Assembly: GCF_032362555.1 (NCBI RefSeq)
Contig: NC_083506.1
Coordinates: 8,355,501 to 8,419,500 of the forward strand
DNA: 64,000 bases
Direction of reading: 5' to 3'
Origin: Amyelois transitella
Lineage: Eukaryota; Arthropoda; Insecta; Lepidoptera; Pyralidae
Both the position numbers and the translations under genes were made by a program. Numbering within the stretch: position 1 is the stretch's first letter; each line of letters begins with the position of its first letter. This document shows, piece after piece, positions 37,301 through 48,900 of the stretch. The notes below the pieces were generated by a model, which saw only the letters and a list, made by a program, of their open reading frames with translations, was not told the DNA's origin and searched no databases.

Positions 37301-38738
37301 AGGAAATTTCTAAACCAAGCGTAGTTCTCTCGTGTGTTCAACTTCGTGTGCTGTTAGAGCTGTTTGTACTATGTTATATTTAAGTTTTCATAAATACTTG
37401 CATGGAAGGTGAAGGAACCTACACTTTTAAAAGAATACAACAAAATGATTATTACCTTCATATATTCTTTTTTCGCCCGATTGTACTGCAAAAACATTGT
37501 AGTTTCTTTTAATTTATTATAATTATAGCATTTTATTGGATGAATCGATGTAATGCGAAGAAAAGCCAGGTAATAACTGTTGGATCGATTTTATGCGAAT
37601 AAAAACGTAGGTCTCGATAAAATCGACGTCGTGCGAAATCGACGTCCAGCTAATACACCCTTATTATTTACTACTTTTTCACTATCATCATTCCATAGTG
37701 TTTTATTTTTAATAACAAGCGTAAAAAATAATAATAAATTAAATAATTAATATCATGCAATACTTCCACACACCAAGTCATAAGTACTCACAATCCAGAA
37801 TCGATGTTATGCACGAACGAATACGCCCTGGACCTTGGAAGGGGAATATAAAATGCATGAATACGACTCACGGAAACTCCAGGAAATGTTAAACAATTTG
37901 ATTTCATATAAACAAAAACTTAATCGAGTCATTTCACGCGCAGTTATCCGGTAAGTGATGCACTAAGATAAATCATCAAAAAGCCGGCTAATGATTTGCG
38001 TTACATTTGTGTTAGTTATTTTCCCTTCTTTGAGATTTAGAACTTTGAATTAAGTAAATGTAGGTTCTGGTAAAGCCGTGTGAGTTATTTATTCTATTTT
38101 CTATGGGTAAAGCAGTACCAATGCTTTTTTATTTTAATGTAAATTACAGATTTCTGTGTCCTCAAAATATTTTACCTTTTCTATGTAAAAATGTTGTAAA
38201 TGTAGACCAAAAACCCACCATAACATAAGCTAGGTCAATTAAAATGTCAAAGTTGAGCAAAATAGCCATACCAACCATACTTTGTATTATATAAAGCCGG
38301 GGCATGGCGTTGACGAATGCGAGGATATTACCCACTAGAGTTTAATATAGATCAATAAGACTTGATATGGGTCATTACCAGCAATTGATTTGTAATAAAA
38401 TGACGGCAATGCATTCTGTATAAATCATATCGGTGTGAAACATTGAAAAAAGTAGATTGTAAAAGATTCTTACCTCATTTCCATAGTTTGAACAGAATAG
38501 AAATTTGGGGCAGAATTGCGCCATTTCTGGAACAATAAGAACAAGAATTAAACCATTGACGAAACAATAAAGAGAAACTTAGAAATTAAATTTTAAAGCA
38601 CACAAAGACACTCACTTCTGGTTTTTCTATGATATAATTTGGTCTCACTTGACTGTATCGTCGTAAGCAAATACAGGCGGGATGCTGTGGTAATGGTCTG
38701 GCGGCGGCAGCCAGACGCCGGAGTTGTCGGGCATTCAT
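31325..38738 (-). CDS. GLS: Glutaminase, kidney type (GLS), mitochondrial
   Basis: Nine exons on the minus strand: 38738-38616, 38526-38474, 35066-34970, 34439-34079, 33835-33683, 33350-33070, 32769-32461, 32232-32078 and 31682-31325. All phases fit, giving 629 aa. It hydrolyses glutamine to glutamate and ammonia in mitochondria. Residues 1-30 are Arg/Ala-rich ([18 protein letters not shown]), a presequence. An EF-hand-like N-terminal helical part ([20 protein letters not shown]) precedes the catalytic domain: Tyr in [11 protein letters not shown], the Ser-x-x-Lys pair in [11 protein letters not shown] (about residues 222 and 225), [28 protein letters not shown] and [18 protein letters not shown]. 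Ankyrin repeats close the protein ([19 protein letters not shown]). An alternative first exon lies upstream at 39657-39496. The 3.4-kb intron between exons 2 and 3 carries an 881-bp transposon-like element. Human GLS is 669 aa. Confidence 0.95.
36779..37659. mobile_element. Non-autonomous DNA transposon-like element with 8-bp TSD
   Basis: The ends are inverted repeats: GGTGTATTAGCTGGACGTCG at the left, and its complement at the right (CGACGTCCAGCTAATACACC). They extend about 38 bp with a single mismatch in the part I aligned. The 8-bp direct repeat CTTATTAT flanks both sides (36771-36778 and 37660-37667). GTCGAT or its complement recurs several times inside both ends, as expected of transposase-binding sites. 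I see no transposase. The 8-bp duplication fits hAT, P, Merlin or Zisupton; the TIR start GGTGT does not match the hAT consensus I know, so the superfamily is open. It sits in an intron of glutaminase. There is nothing else of note in that intron (35067-38473). Confidence 0.88.
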
Positions 38739-39495
38739 GCTGATGTAGACCACAGAAAGGGACGTAGGAATTTATTAGTTCGAAACGTTCTACTGAACAG
38801 CTGTGGCCAAGTCGGCCAAGTTTTGATGAAGGACGTTCGCGCTGGCGCTCTTCCGAGAGTCTCAACGCGCAGGCGCATACTGCGACCCCGCCCTCAGACG
38901 TTCTAGGCTTATCTGATAATGTTTACTTTCAGTGTTTACCTGTCAGTGACGTCCCGTTCACGGGAACTCCGCATTACGAATTCAATTTATTTAATGTAAT
39001 TCATATCACTCTCGTCTCGGCTTTGTAAACGTGAAAAAAAATTTGTTTTATCCCTGAAGCAGTGTAAACGGCTATAGATATTTAATGACAAACTTAATAA
39101 AAAAGTTTAATTCAAGTTTTTAATGTGATTTCTCTTTTGTGGTAAAATTTTATTTAGTTTTAATTTATATTTGAAAATCAATGCGAACGTCTTGGTTTGT
39201 ATAAACACTTTAGGATTAAGAGTGTTTAGTTATGCGAAAATTGAAAAATATTCTAAAGAGGTAAAACGTTGAATCTTTAGACACGACGGTTAGAATATCG
39301 TGGTATTAAATAAACGCGAAAACCAAAATATTGAAAACATAGCATTAGTCAAGCTTTCTATTTCCTATGGATTTCTTTTTATTTATCAAATCTAACAAAT
39401 ACTTACATGTATAAGACTTGAATTTGTTTGTCACGAAACAATTAAAAAAACCTCCATGAATAAAACTTAATTCCCGAGTTATAAAGCTATTTTAC

Positions 39496-39657
39496 CTCAA
39501 ATTCATTATCACACTCCATGACGAAATCCTGGTATCCTCCAGAATTGTGTCGCATAACACTCGGGAGCACTGAATGAGACGCAACTCCCGCGCCGCGCTT
39601 CAGCCGCGAAAACGCGACTATTCTCGCTCCCCTTGCAAACACTACAAACTGAAACAT
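39496..39657 (-). CDS. GLS: Alternative first coding exon of glutaminase
   Basis: On the minus strand ATG at 39657 opens 54 codons (MFQFVVFARGARIVAFSRLK, then GVASHSVLPSVMRHN) ending GAG with donor GTAAAA at 39495. The phase is 0, which is what glutaminase exon 2 (38526, AAA TGG) requires. The segment has Arg and Lys and no acidic residues in its first 40 positions, so it would be a mitochondrial presequence like that of the downstream first exon. I infer an alternative promoter giving a protein of about 642 aa. I have no transcript evidence; it could also be an upstream gene fragment. Confidence 0.6.
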
Positions 39658-40296
39658 TCTTCCTGCCACGATGGTATAAATATTCTACTTCTAGTGCCAA
39701 GCGATATACCTAACTGGCAACGTCGTTATATTTAAACCATGTAAAAAGTTAATTAGTGATGCAAAATTACATAATTTCTTAAGAATTCGTCATTCGCTGC
39801 AAAATATATCTTTCAAACTTTTATATTCCAAATCTATTTTGGAATGTTATAATACCTCTAAGTATTTATAAAGGTCTGTTTTCAGGTTGGTTTCAAACAT
39901 TCCATTCCTCCACGTTTTCTTCCAAACATTATGAATCATTTACCTTGGCAAGCCTACCTCTTGAAAATGTGATATAGTCTTGTGAAATTAAAAAAATTAA
40001 GTTTTTTTATTACCAAATTCTAGCTTAAAGATATCTTTGCAGCATCTTAGCAGTATATGAAATTATGTAATGCAGGTGTTAAATGTTCGGTATAAAAGTA
40101 CCGATTTTTTTTTGTCGCACTGCAAAATTAAAAGGCATGTAATGTCATATGGAACATTTATTAGTCTGCCTTACAAACTTTAGCTGCGTTTTAGCTAGCA
40201 ATATCTACATAAAAAGGTATGTAAGTACATACCACAGACTAAAACTATGCATATCACGTTACCCTTAATTATTGTAAATAAATCTTTTAATATAAA
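39658..40296. other. Intergenic region
   Basis: AT-rich sequence between the upstream first exon of glutaminase and the end of the first CYP4 gene, both on the minus strand. The glutaminase upstream promoter should lie at its left part. I see no repeat family or further gene. Confidence 0.45.
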
Positions 40297-40535
40297 TTAT
40301 GAAGAAACTCTTTTGTTGAACGTGACGTAAACAGGTTGAGAATTCCTCAGCACGAGGTCTGTGATGATTTCCAGGTCTGACTGCCGAGTCACCGGCTCCA
40401 ACTCGAAGTGGCGGAGGATTGCAGACAGGGCTGACTTCATTTCCATCATTGCGAATTTTTGTCCTGTAATACGTTTTTGTATTTACTTGGAATTAGGTGC
40501 ATACAGATTCTTAGTATAAAAAAACATAACATACA

Positions 40536-40592
40536 TACGGCGACCCACGCTGTTCTCAGAGAGAAATCGGTCTGGGTCGATTCGATACAAGG
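40536..40592 (-). pseudogene. Relic duplicate of part of CYP4 exon 8
   Basis: In the intron after exon 8 of CYP4 copy 1, the minus strand reads [17 protein letters not shown]. This is nearly identical to [15 protein letters not shown] of exon 8, 135 bases upstream in the transcript. Only about 15 codons are preserved, without the haem loop. It is either a partial tandem duplication of the exon or the last trace of a lost neighbouring P450 exon. Confidence 0.75.
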
Positions 40593-40954
40593 AACGATCA
40601 AAAAAAGGGTAAAATAAATTACCTATGCAGTTTCTGGGGCCCGCACTAAACGGTATGTATGAATAAGGATGGCGCCCGACGCTGTTTTCAGGTAGAAAGC
40701 GGTCTGGGTCAAACTTCAGAGGGTTTTTGAAGAGGGTCTCCCTCCGGTGCAAGTCATAAATGTGAATGTTGCAGTACGAGCCAACGGGTATTGTGTAATT
40801 GCCTATGAAAAAATAAAGAAGTTTGTGAGTGGATATAAGAAAAGATTATCAAAGTACAGGTAAATGGAGTTCATTTTATTGCTTAATGTGTAGTTTAGTT
40901 TATTTTATCTTATCGTTTATGAATGTTTTTGCAATCTAGTCCTCCTAGTTACAT

Positions 40955-41150
40955 ACATACATATAATCATATCTTTAACCCTTGCGGGGTAGACAGAGCC
41001 AACAGTCTTGAAAAGACTGATAGGCCACGTTCAGCAATTTGGCTTTAAAATAGAATTGAGATTCAAATAGTGACAAGTTGCTAGCCCATCGCCTAAAAGA
41101 AGAACCCCAAGTTTATAAGCCTATTCCTTAGTCGCCTAGTTACACTTGCG
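40955..41150 (-). repeat. Dispersed repeat family A in CYP4 copy 1 intron
   Basis: Reverse copy with CATACATACATATAATCATA, CCCTTGCGGGGTAGACAGAG, CAACAGTCTTGAAAAGACTG, TTGCTAGCCCATCGCC and CCTTAGTCGCC. The end holding CATGGATGTCGTAAAAGG is missing. Confidence 0.85.
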
Positions 41151-41260
41151 ACTAGTGCTCACTTACATGCCATTTAAAGATTAGATTTTGACGATTGACA
41201 CCTGTCTGATTCCAATTAGCCAAACCTAACCTGTCTCTGACGTAATTTACATCAGAACAA

Positions 41261-41313
41261 CCCAGACCAACCTGGTTCATGATTCACATAATCATGAACC
41301 AGGTTGGTCTGGG
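41261..41313. repeat. Perfect 24-bp inverted repeat with 5-base loop
   Basis: The left arm, 41261-41284 (CCCAGACCAACC...CATGATT), and the right arm, 41290-41313 (AATCATG...GGTTGGTCTGGG), are exact complements. The loop is CACAT. The hairpin lies in the intron between exons 7 and 8 of CYP4 copy 1. The 78-codon plus-strand frame from 41279 starts inside it and has no known domain. Confidence 0.85.
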
Positions 41314-42588
41314 TATCACATATACTCGAAACAATCACTTTAATTGGAAAACCCGGTTTTATAAATCAAAAAATCTAAAAAAGAGGACACTGACTGATTG
41401 TTTGACGCACAGCCAAACCGCTGGATTTAGAGATTTGAAATCTGGTATGTGGGCTCCTGATGTAGTTAGGGGTGCACTAAGACAGGATTTCCCGAAATTC
41501 CCGTGGAAAATATAGAAATTATCTCTTAAAACACAAGTCCTTTTTTTATTCCACTTACTGAGACTGAGACTTACTGAGTTTGACAGTTTCGCTCAATGCG
41601 CGACTGATCACAGGTACAGGCGGATATAGACGAAGACACTCTTTGATGCAGCACTCGAGGTACCGCATTTTAGACAAGTCTTCTGAAGTAGCTGCGCGCG
41701 ACGAATCCCCGAATATCTCTCGCTGTTCTAGGTAAATTTTGTTCTGAAATGATAAAAAGTGTTAACTGTCTGTGCAATGGTGTAATTTATCGAACAAAAA
41801 ATTAATACATACTCATTAAAATTAAAACCATCACCTTCATTATTTAATTTCTATTTTATTAAAATTAATTGTTGATAATCAAAGTATGGTTATTTTCAAA
41901 AAAGTATAATTACTTGTATATCTTTCTCCTCGGCTAATAAAACTAGACTAAATGTCAAGCCGGCAGCTGTGGTATCATGTCCCTGTTAAAATAAAATTAA
42001 AAATTAACAATAGTTTAAGTATACTTTTTCATACTTCTAGATTTATTATTATTGACCTCAAACATAAAAGTTTCTACTTCCTCTTGTATGCCCACATTAT
42101 TTATGAGTCCTTCCTTTTTAGCCAGAATTAATAAATCGAGCATGGCTGCTTTTTTCTTCTTCTTAGTCATAAAAGTATCATCTGTATGTATATCGTCACT
42201 ACTCGAAATGCGATTTGTTTCAATGTAATCTTTTCTGTCTTTGATTACTTTTTCTGTGAATTCTCGCACAGTGTGAAGATATTCCTTTTAATGTCGTCCT
42301 AAAGATGAGAGGTTGAAAACAAAATCTGTATGGTAGTAAATTCTGCTGATTCTTTGAACGAGCAAATTGCCAAGACCGTAAATAGCTGCTTTGTACGATT
42401 TTGCTGATCCAGTTGTTTCTTCAGATAGCTGAGTACCCATAGCAGTTTCTGAAATTTTTTTGTAGAAATTCAAAACGTTGTTAAATAAAAATAAATCTTA
42501 TGAACTGCTACGTAAGTGTAAGATTTTGAAATCTTAAGCAATAAATTAATTTGAGTATGATGCATACCGTTACGTGCAGTTATGTAAC

Positions 42589-42830
42589 TGTGGTTCCTGG
42601 CACCAATAAAAAAAATAGGACCACTGCATTTCGTTCCCATGGATGTCGTAAAAGGCGACTAAGGGATAGGCTTATAAACTTGGGATTCTTCTTTAAGGCG
42701 ATGGGCTCGCAACCTGTCACTATTTGAATCTCAATTCTATCATCAAGCCATATAGTTGAACGTGGAACTTTCAAGACTGTTGACTCTGTATACCTCGCAA
42801 GGGATATAGACGTGATTATATGAATGAATG
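42589..42830 (+). repeat. Dispersed repeat family A in CYP4 copy 1 intron
   Basis: Forward copy: GTGGTTCCTGGCACCAATAA, CCCATGGATGTCGTAAAAGG, GGGATAGGCTTATAAACTTG, GGCGATGGGCTCGCAACCTG, GTTGAACGTGGAAC and CTCGCAAGGGATATAGACGTG, then a GAATGAATG tail. Its presence makes a spurious 91-codon minus-strand frame. Confidence 0.88.
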
Positions 42831-44683
42831 GAATGAATGAGTTAGATGAATTCATCGGAGATTTACAATGTATTCTCGATAAGTAGCTTTGAAATCAACC
42901 ATATTTAATGGATATCTTCACTATTGTTGATCGTTCCCATGGTCATAGTACAAATTATATGTCTATTATTAACCGACTGTTGCATCAACTGTAGATATTT
43001 TTTAATAGTTCCTAATCTCAAAGCAGAACCATAGAGAATGGTCCGTTTGGATTTTTATTTTTAGGTAGTATATCTTTTTCAGTCATGAATATTTTTGACA
43101 AAGTGTATTAGAAATCAACTTTGATCTACTTAATACAAATACAGAAAAAAAATGTACAGGTGACTTTTATAATATGCTATGCTATTGACGTTATATGTAT
43201 ATTATTATGCTCGTGAAATTTCCATTCGATTGCTAACTACCGAATTAAAACATAGAAATCGAAATTATTTCGAATTCTATTTTAAGATATCACTTACCAC
43301 AAATAGAATTGAGCGTATATTCAGAGAGCAGTGATACAATATCGATAGCTTTTCCAGGTGTTCTTTCAAGAGATTTGATTAATCGATTACTATTTTCTTC
43401 CAAAATAATATGAAATTGCCGTAAAATGTTAAAATGAAAGGCGGGCGTAAGAATTTTTCTTCGTTGATGCCATTTAGAACCTGAAAAACGATTAAAATAC
43501 CCATTTGCCTTATTTGTTTAATGTAATTGACATATTCGTATCACAGTTGGTACCTTCGTAACAAAAAAATATAGACTAAGTTTAACATTATTTGCCAATC
43601 ATTCGCTAAAGACTCAGTAGGAAATTGAGATACTTCCTAATTAACCAGAGCAGAGGTCAGACAATACCCTGGTGTTGACCCTGGGAAATAGAAAAACTTT
43701 ACGTTCCTTGTGGTACCAAATATAGTGACCGATTAAGCACAGGTTTCCTTACAAATTGGTTTTTCACCTTTAACATTGGGAAAAACCCAAAAACACTTCT
43801 ATTTTTGGCTCACTGAACTTATATCAAAATAAGAGATAATAACTAAGGGAAACAAAACTTTTTACACCTATATCTGAAAACATTAAAAGTACATACCAGA
43901 GCTTAATAGTAAACCATCCCACAGCCATGGTTTAAGGAAATTGTACAGAGGGCTCTTGCTATTATGTTTCGACGTCGCTATAACGACCTGAAATTTACAA
44001 TATACCTTTTTCATATCTTGTTGCAAGACGTAAAGCCTTTTGTTTGATTTGGCAGTATTATATTAAAAAATCAATATAATAAAATTTTTTTAATTTCAAT
44101 TTCTTATTGTTATTGGTAAATCGAACTGTAACGATTTACCAATGAAAATAAGAAGTTGAAGGCTGATGATTGAGATTTATCAATACACAGGTGTAATGAA
44201 TAGACAGTTTGTAATTTACATGTACATATTATTATTAATTCAAGGACTCTTTTGTAATTTGTTATATTCCTTTTTTATGTGCAATAAAGAGTTAACAAAC
44301 GAACAGCTACTTACTTCTATATCTTCTGGGTTGTAAATATTAACCGCCGAACGAGGAAAGGCCCAAAATCTGTAAATCCCATTATATTTCTGAGCATTCC
44401 GTCTCCCTAATTTGAATAATTCGACTGAAATCAAATCATATTACATTAACAAAAATTATAATCTCAGAAATGTTATGATGATTATGATCAAGCGTATTAA
44501 ATATACTTTAAAATAAATTATCATATAATTACCAGGTGTAAGCATAACTTCTAAGGCATTGCCTAGTAAAAAAACGTCCTTAGGTCCAGGGATTTTCTTC
44601 AAAATTCTGGCCTTTTCATTTTCATTGATGAGATAATGAATAAAACACAGTAACAGCGCAAAAGCGAACAATACGAACAACAT

Positions 44684-45914
44684 GATGGAACTCCGAGGCC
44701 AAGATAAGACTTTACTGACTGGCGACTGACATTATACTGTTAATAACATCCATAATTGAGGAAGCTTGTTAAATATAATATACATATAGATACAATAACA
44801 GCAACTGGACCCAAACATTTGTACTTATTTGACTCAATCTGGGTTCTGCGAGTAGAATTACCTTGCATTCTCGCCCTTAGGTGAGAAAACCTTAAGTTTA
44901 TACTTGATTACCGATATTCTTGATGTGTATTCATAAAAAAGTTCTCGTGAGAACGACACAGGTTTTTAAACCTTTGGACTCGCTAATTGTTTATCATTTT
45001 GGACTTTGAACTTTGATCATTTTCCTCAAATCTGTTTGGTCAATTTTATGGACGATTTCTAAGTTTGTTATTGTGGCTTAGTAAAATTTAGTTCGGAACT
45101 ATGTTCCATATTTTTAAATCATGGATTAAAGAGGAAAGATTGGATATCTTAGATCGGTAGATGGGAAATTCGTGACGGAAACGGCTAGGATAGAACCAGA
45201 AAAAAGAAATGGCCAATTAAAATAAATAAGTTAACATTTATAATATGGTTCTTTGAATATTACTATCACTAAATGAAATTAAATATCAGTATAACATCAC
45301 TTTAATCAAGATTGTGCTATTCCTTTCTATATATTTCACACCTTCACACACATGAAAAAAAATGAAGAAATAATAGACTTCTGTACCAACGTAGGTAACG
45401 TAATATAAACTATAAATTTGCGTTTCAAATTATTGTCATTTTAATATCGCGAGTAATTTGTGAAGGTTCTATCTTGAGTATTAGGTGAATGTCGTATAGT
45501 CCAGTTAATTTCATAATTATAAAATCTTTTCGCAATATTTAATATACATTTCCTTCAAATAATTTAACATTTTCGATAAAGAATTACATATCATAGTTAC
45601 TTATACAAAAAATCTCATTGGTCTGGGTACTGTTTTAAGATCAACATTCGCCTTGTATTAAAATAACATTACCTATTGCAATATTTATACCAATACCAAT
45701 GGGTAATGCCAAAATACATTGAGAACACCAGTAAAAAAGACACTGTCATGTCAAAGAATGTCACTTTAAAATAAAATATTTGTTTTTATCCTTTATACTT
45801 CGAATATTGGCTTTATTTCTGTGATCCACAGACATATTGGTTCCACTTTTGGAAACTAGAGTTACTGGCAAAATACCTGGTTAATTTTATTTTCTTGTAT
45901 TAATGTGTCATGTT
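44684..45914. other. Intergenic region between CYP4 copies 1 and 2
   Basis: 1.2 kb of AT-rich sequence: the promoter side of copy 1 at the left and the 3' side of copy 2 at the right. I see no repeat family, no P450 exon relic and no RNA gene in it. Confidence 0.45.
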
Positions 45915-48900
45915 TCATAACAAATAATTATTATTTTTATTTCTTTTTTCAAAGCGAACGGAAACAGGACCGGAGTTCCTTAAAACCAAGTCAGCAGATA
46001 TCCTGATGTCGTCGGGAGTGGTCACTGGGAACAGCTGAAATTCCCGGAGTACCGCAGATACCACCAATTTCATTTCCAGCATCGCGAATTTTTGACCTGA
46101 AATTGGATGTGAGATTATGTGTACCATTCTTCTTGTGTATTGTATATTTGTGTTAGGTAGGTACCTAAAATTTTATAATGATCATATCGAAATTATTGCC
46201 TTTATATTGAATGCGCAATAAGCGAGTGAAGAGGGTAAAGGTTTCAACGTAACCGAATAGCTGCTTCAGGGGTCTGTTCATAAACATGCACAAGGGAAAT
46301 ATGTCTTATCTTTTCTTTCGTTTTGTTTTACTCCCGAGTTAGAGATAAAGGGAAAAATGAGACATTGTAAGCCTTGTTCGAAAATGATCCACAGCTATTC
46401 TTACCTATACAGTTCCTCGGGCCAGCACTGAAAGGTATGTAAGCGTAAGGGTGGCGGCCCACGCAGTTCTCTGGTAAAAACCGGTCAGGATCGAACACCA
46501 GAGGATCCTTGTACAGGTCCTCCCGCCGATGGAGGTCGTACACGTGAATGTGGCAGATCGTCCCTGGAGGCACGGTGTAGTTACCTAAAAGTTTAATGAT
46601 GTTAAGGTTACAAAGATATAAAATCATCGCAGGTTAGTTAGTTTATAAATATACTAGTTCACAAAGTATGTATAGTATATAAAGAGGCGAAAATACATCT
46701 TAGTGCGCATTCAAGGAGGTGAACTCAAATGGTATTAGTACTTAATAGGTGTTAGCTAAACTAAACCTTAGTACCAAATTACAAGGAACCTCGGTGCAGC
46801 ATTTATAATTTTGTTACTGGTAGGTAATAAGCAAAATGTTTTTATTAAATAACGTATATTAAAGCTGCTTGCTTTAATCCGCACGTTATAAAAGAAAATG
46901 TTGAACATTCCCTTTTCACATACTTAGTTCAACAGTTTGATTCAAGTTTCGACTTATAAAATGCACGGGTGGGTACAGTCGCAGAGATTCCTTGATGCAA
47001 CATTCAAGGTATTTCATCTTGCACAAGTCATCAATAGTTGCGGAGCGAAGTGATTTTCCAAATATTTCGTGTAGTTCTTGAACGATTTTGTCCTGAAACA
47101 GTGAGAATTTGCAAACATATCTACATTACTTGGTTATTTTACAAAATCTATAATCATAGCCTTCTACTTATATTAAGCTAGTTGCAGTGCTTCCAAAAAT
47201 AAATAAATGTAGCTTTACTATGAGTGTTAAGAAAGAAATACGTTATTCTATTGGTGCATAACTAATATATTTTCTCGCCCTTATTTTCCGGTTTCCAGTT
47301 GCATCTTTCGCCTCTGGCTTTGTCTTTAGGTATAGGCTTCGTATCAACTATAGGATTGTCAGGAAAGTTGGAATAGTTACGATAGATAGTTTAGAATCCT
47401 TGTGTAACTTTTACTCCATACAATTGCATTCTTACCTCTATGGAGAGGACCCCGGGGATTTTTAATCCATATAAGTAGGTATATTTGTAAAGAATAAAGT
47501 CTCTGCTCTACTGCCTACTAGACAATGCACGGCCAAAACTAATCGGCGTGGAAAGCTAAAATTTCCATGTATGTACCTTAGGGAGAGTATGAACAAAATT
47601 ACCTGTTTGTCCCTGTTGTTAGCAAGCAGCATCAGGCAAAATGTCAAACCCGATGCAGTCGTATCGTGTCCCTAAAAGTAACATTTTTATCAAAGAGTTG
47701 TCGGGGCAAATGAGCTTGGGAATTGGGAACAACATTGTTGGACGTTTGCAAGCTACTGAAATATGCACTTGCTGTGTAGAATTATTTAGTTCTTACTTAG
47801 CTCATATAGCTAGTTTGGCCTTACGGAATCAAATATGAATTATTATTTTTGACAAATTTAAATGCCCCTGATTAAGTCAGCAACGCCTTTGCAGTCAATC
47901 ATTTATTGCTTATTAATATTTGAATTTATATTACCTAACTATCGCACATATAGCACAGCTAATACAATAATAACAAAATCTTTTCATGATTTGCATGATT
48001 ATTGCATATTAAGTATTTTCTTATCATTAGGTAGGTACCTTTATTATAGCCATGGAATAAATAATGTACATGTATTTCCATAAGCACACTAGCATATCAA
48101 CACATTTTATAAGTATCTAAATGTACCTTTTACTTCAAAAGGTTCTAAAACATTTAAAAAAAACATTGTTTTTGTTTCTTACCTCAAACATAAAAGTGTC
48201 TACTTCTTCTTGGATGCCATTTTCATCAATCATGCCCTCTTTTTGAGCCGCAATAAGCAAATCCAACATGGCCGTCTTTTTTCTCCTTTTATTCATATAC
48301 ACATCGTCTGATCCACTTTCAGTAAAATCATTTAAATCGAATTTATTAAGTTCCCAATACAGTTTCCTGTCATGAATAACTTTTTTCGTGAATTCGCGTA
48401 TGGTAGTTATAAATTTTTGCTGTTCTTTTCCCAAAGGCGATAAATTAAAGATGTTATCAAAATAATATGGCATTTTGATAAATCTTTCAAATACTACATT
48501 TGTTAGCGAGAGTATGGCCTCTTTGTAACGTTTTGCAGATGCGCTTGTCTCCTCACTGAGTTGAGTCCCCATGGCAGTTTCTGTAAAAACATTTATAATG
48601 ATTACAAACCTATGTAAGATTACGATAAATCTGTTTGTTCTCCACTTAAAACTACTTACAAAATAAGGAAGTATTATTATTTTAATTCGTATTATTCTAC
48701 TTATTATACTAATAATAACAAACATAAAAATCCGTTACAAAAAAAATATTTTGTTCAAAGAAATGGGATCCAAAAATATAGGTATTGTAATTATATTAGT
48801 TACCTTAAACAAAACATTGCGATAGTAATACAATTACCGCAAAAACTGAACGGACACCGAATGTTGCGTATTTCACGCTGCACTGGCGTTTCCTTACATA

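Larger units (their letters stand above)
40297..44683 (-). pseudogene. CYP4-family cytochrome P450, copy 1, with in-frame stop
   Basis: Nine exons on the minus strand: 44683-44533, 44424-44315, 43987-43897, 43480-43298, 42448-42057, 41982-41914, 41743-41575, 40802-40623 and 40463-40297, 504 codons in all. The N-terminal membrane anchor (MLFVLFAFALLLCFIHYL) is followed by the KKIPGPKD hinge. [12 protein letters not shown], the I helix FMFE/GHDTTAAG (whose Glu is the residue that binds haem covalently in CYP4 enzymes), ExxR in KECLRLYPP and the haem loop [14 protein letters not shown] are all present. Two faults stand out. An in-frame TAA at 42290-42288 (GRH, stop, KEYLHTVREF) interrupts exon 5. 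That exon's donor is GTCAAT, where copy 2 has GTAAGA. Otherwise the frame is open, so decay is recent, or the stop is an allele or read error. Family B/A repeats and a hairpin sit in its introns. I call it a probable pseudogene. Confidence 0.8.

Noticed and set aside
38593-38865. Longer frame (MRLSEERQRERPSSK) as glutaminase start
   Set aside because: It ends in the wrong phase at the only good donor; the overlapping frame starting at 38738 fits in phase and gives a mitochondrial presequence.
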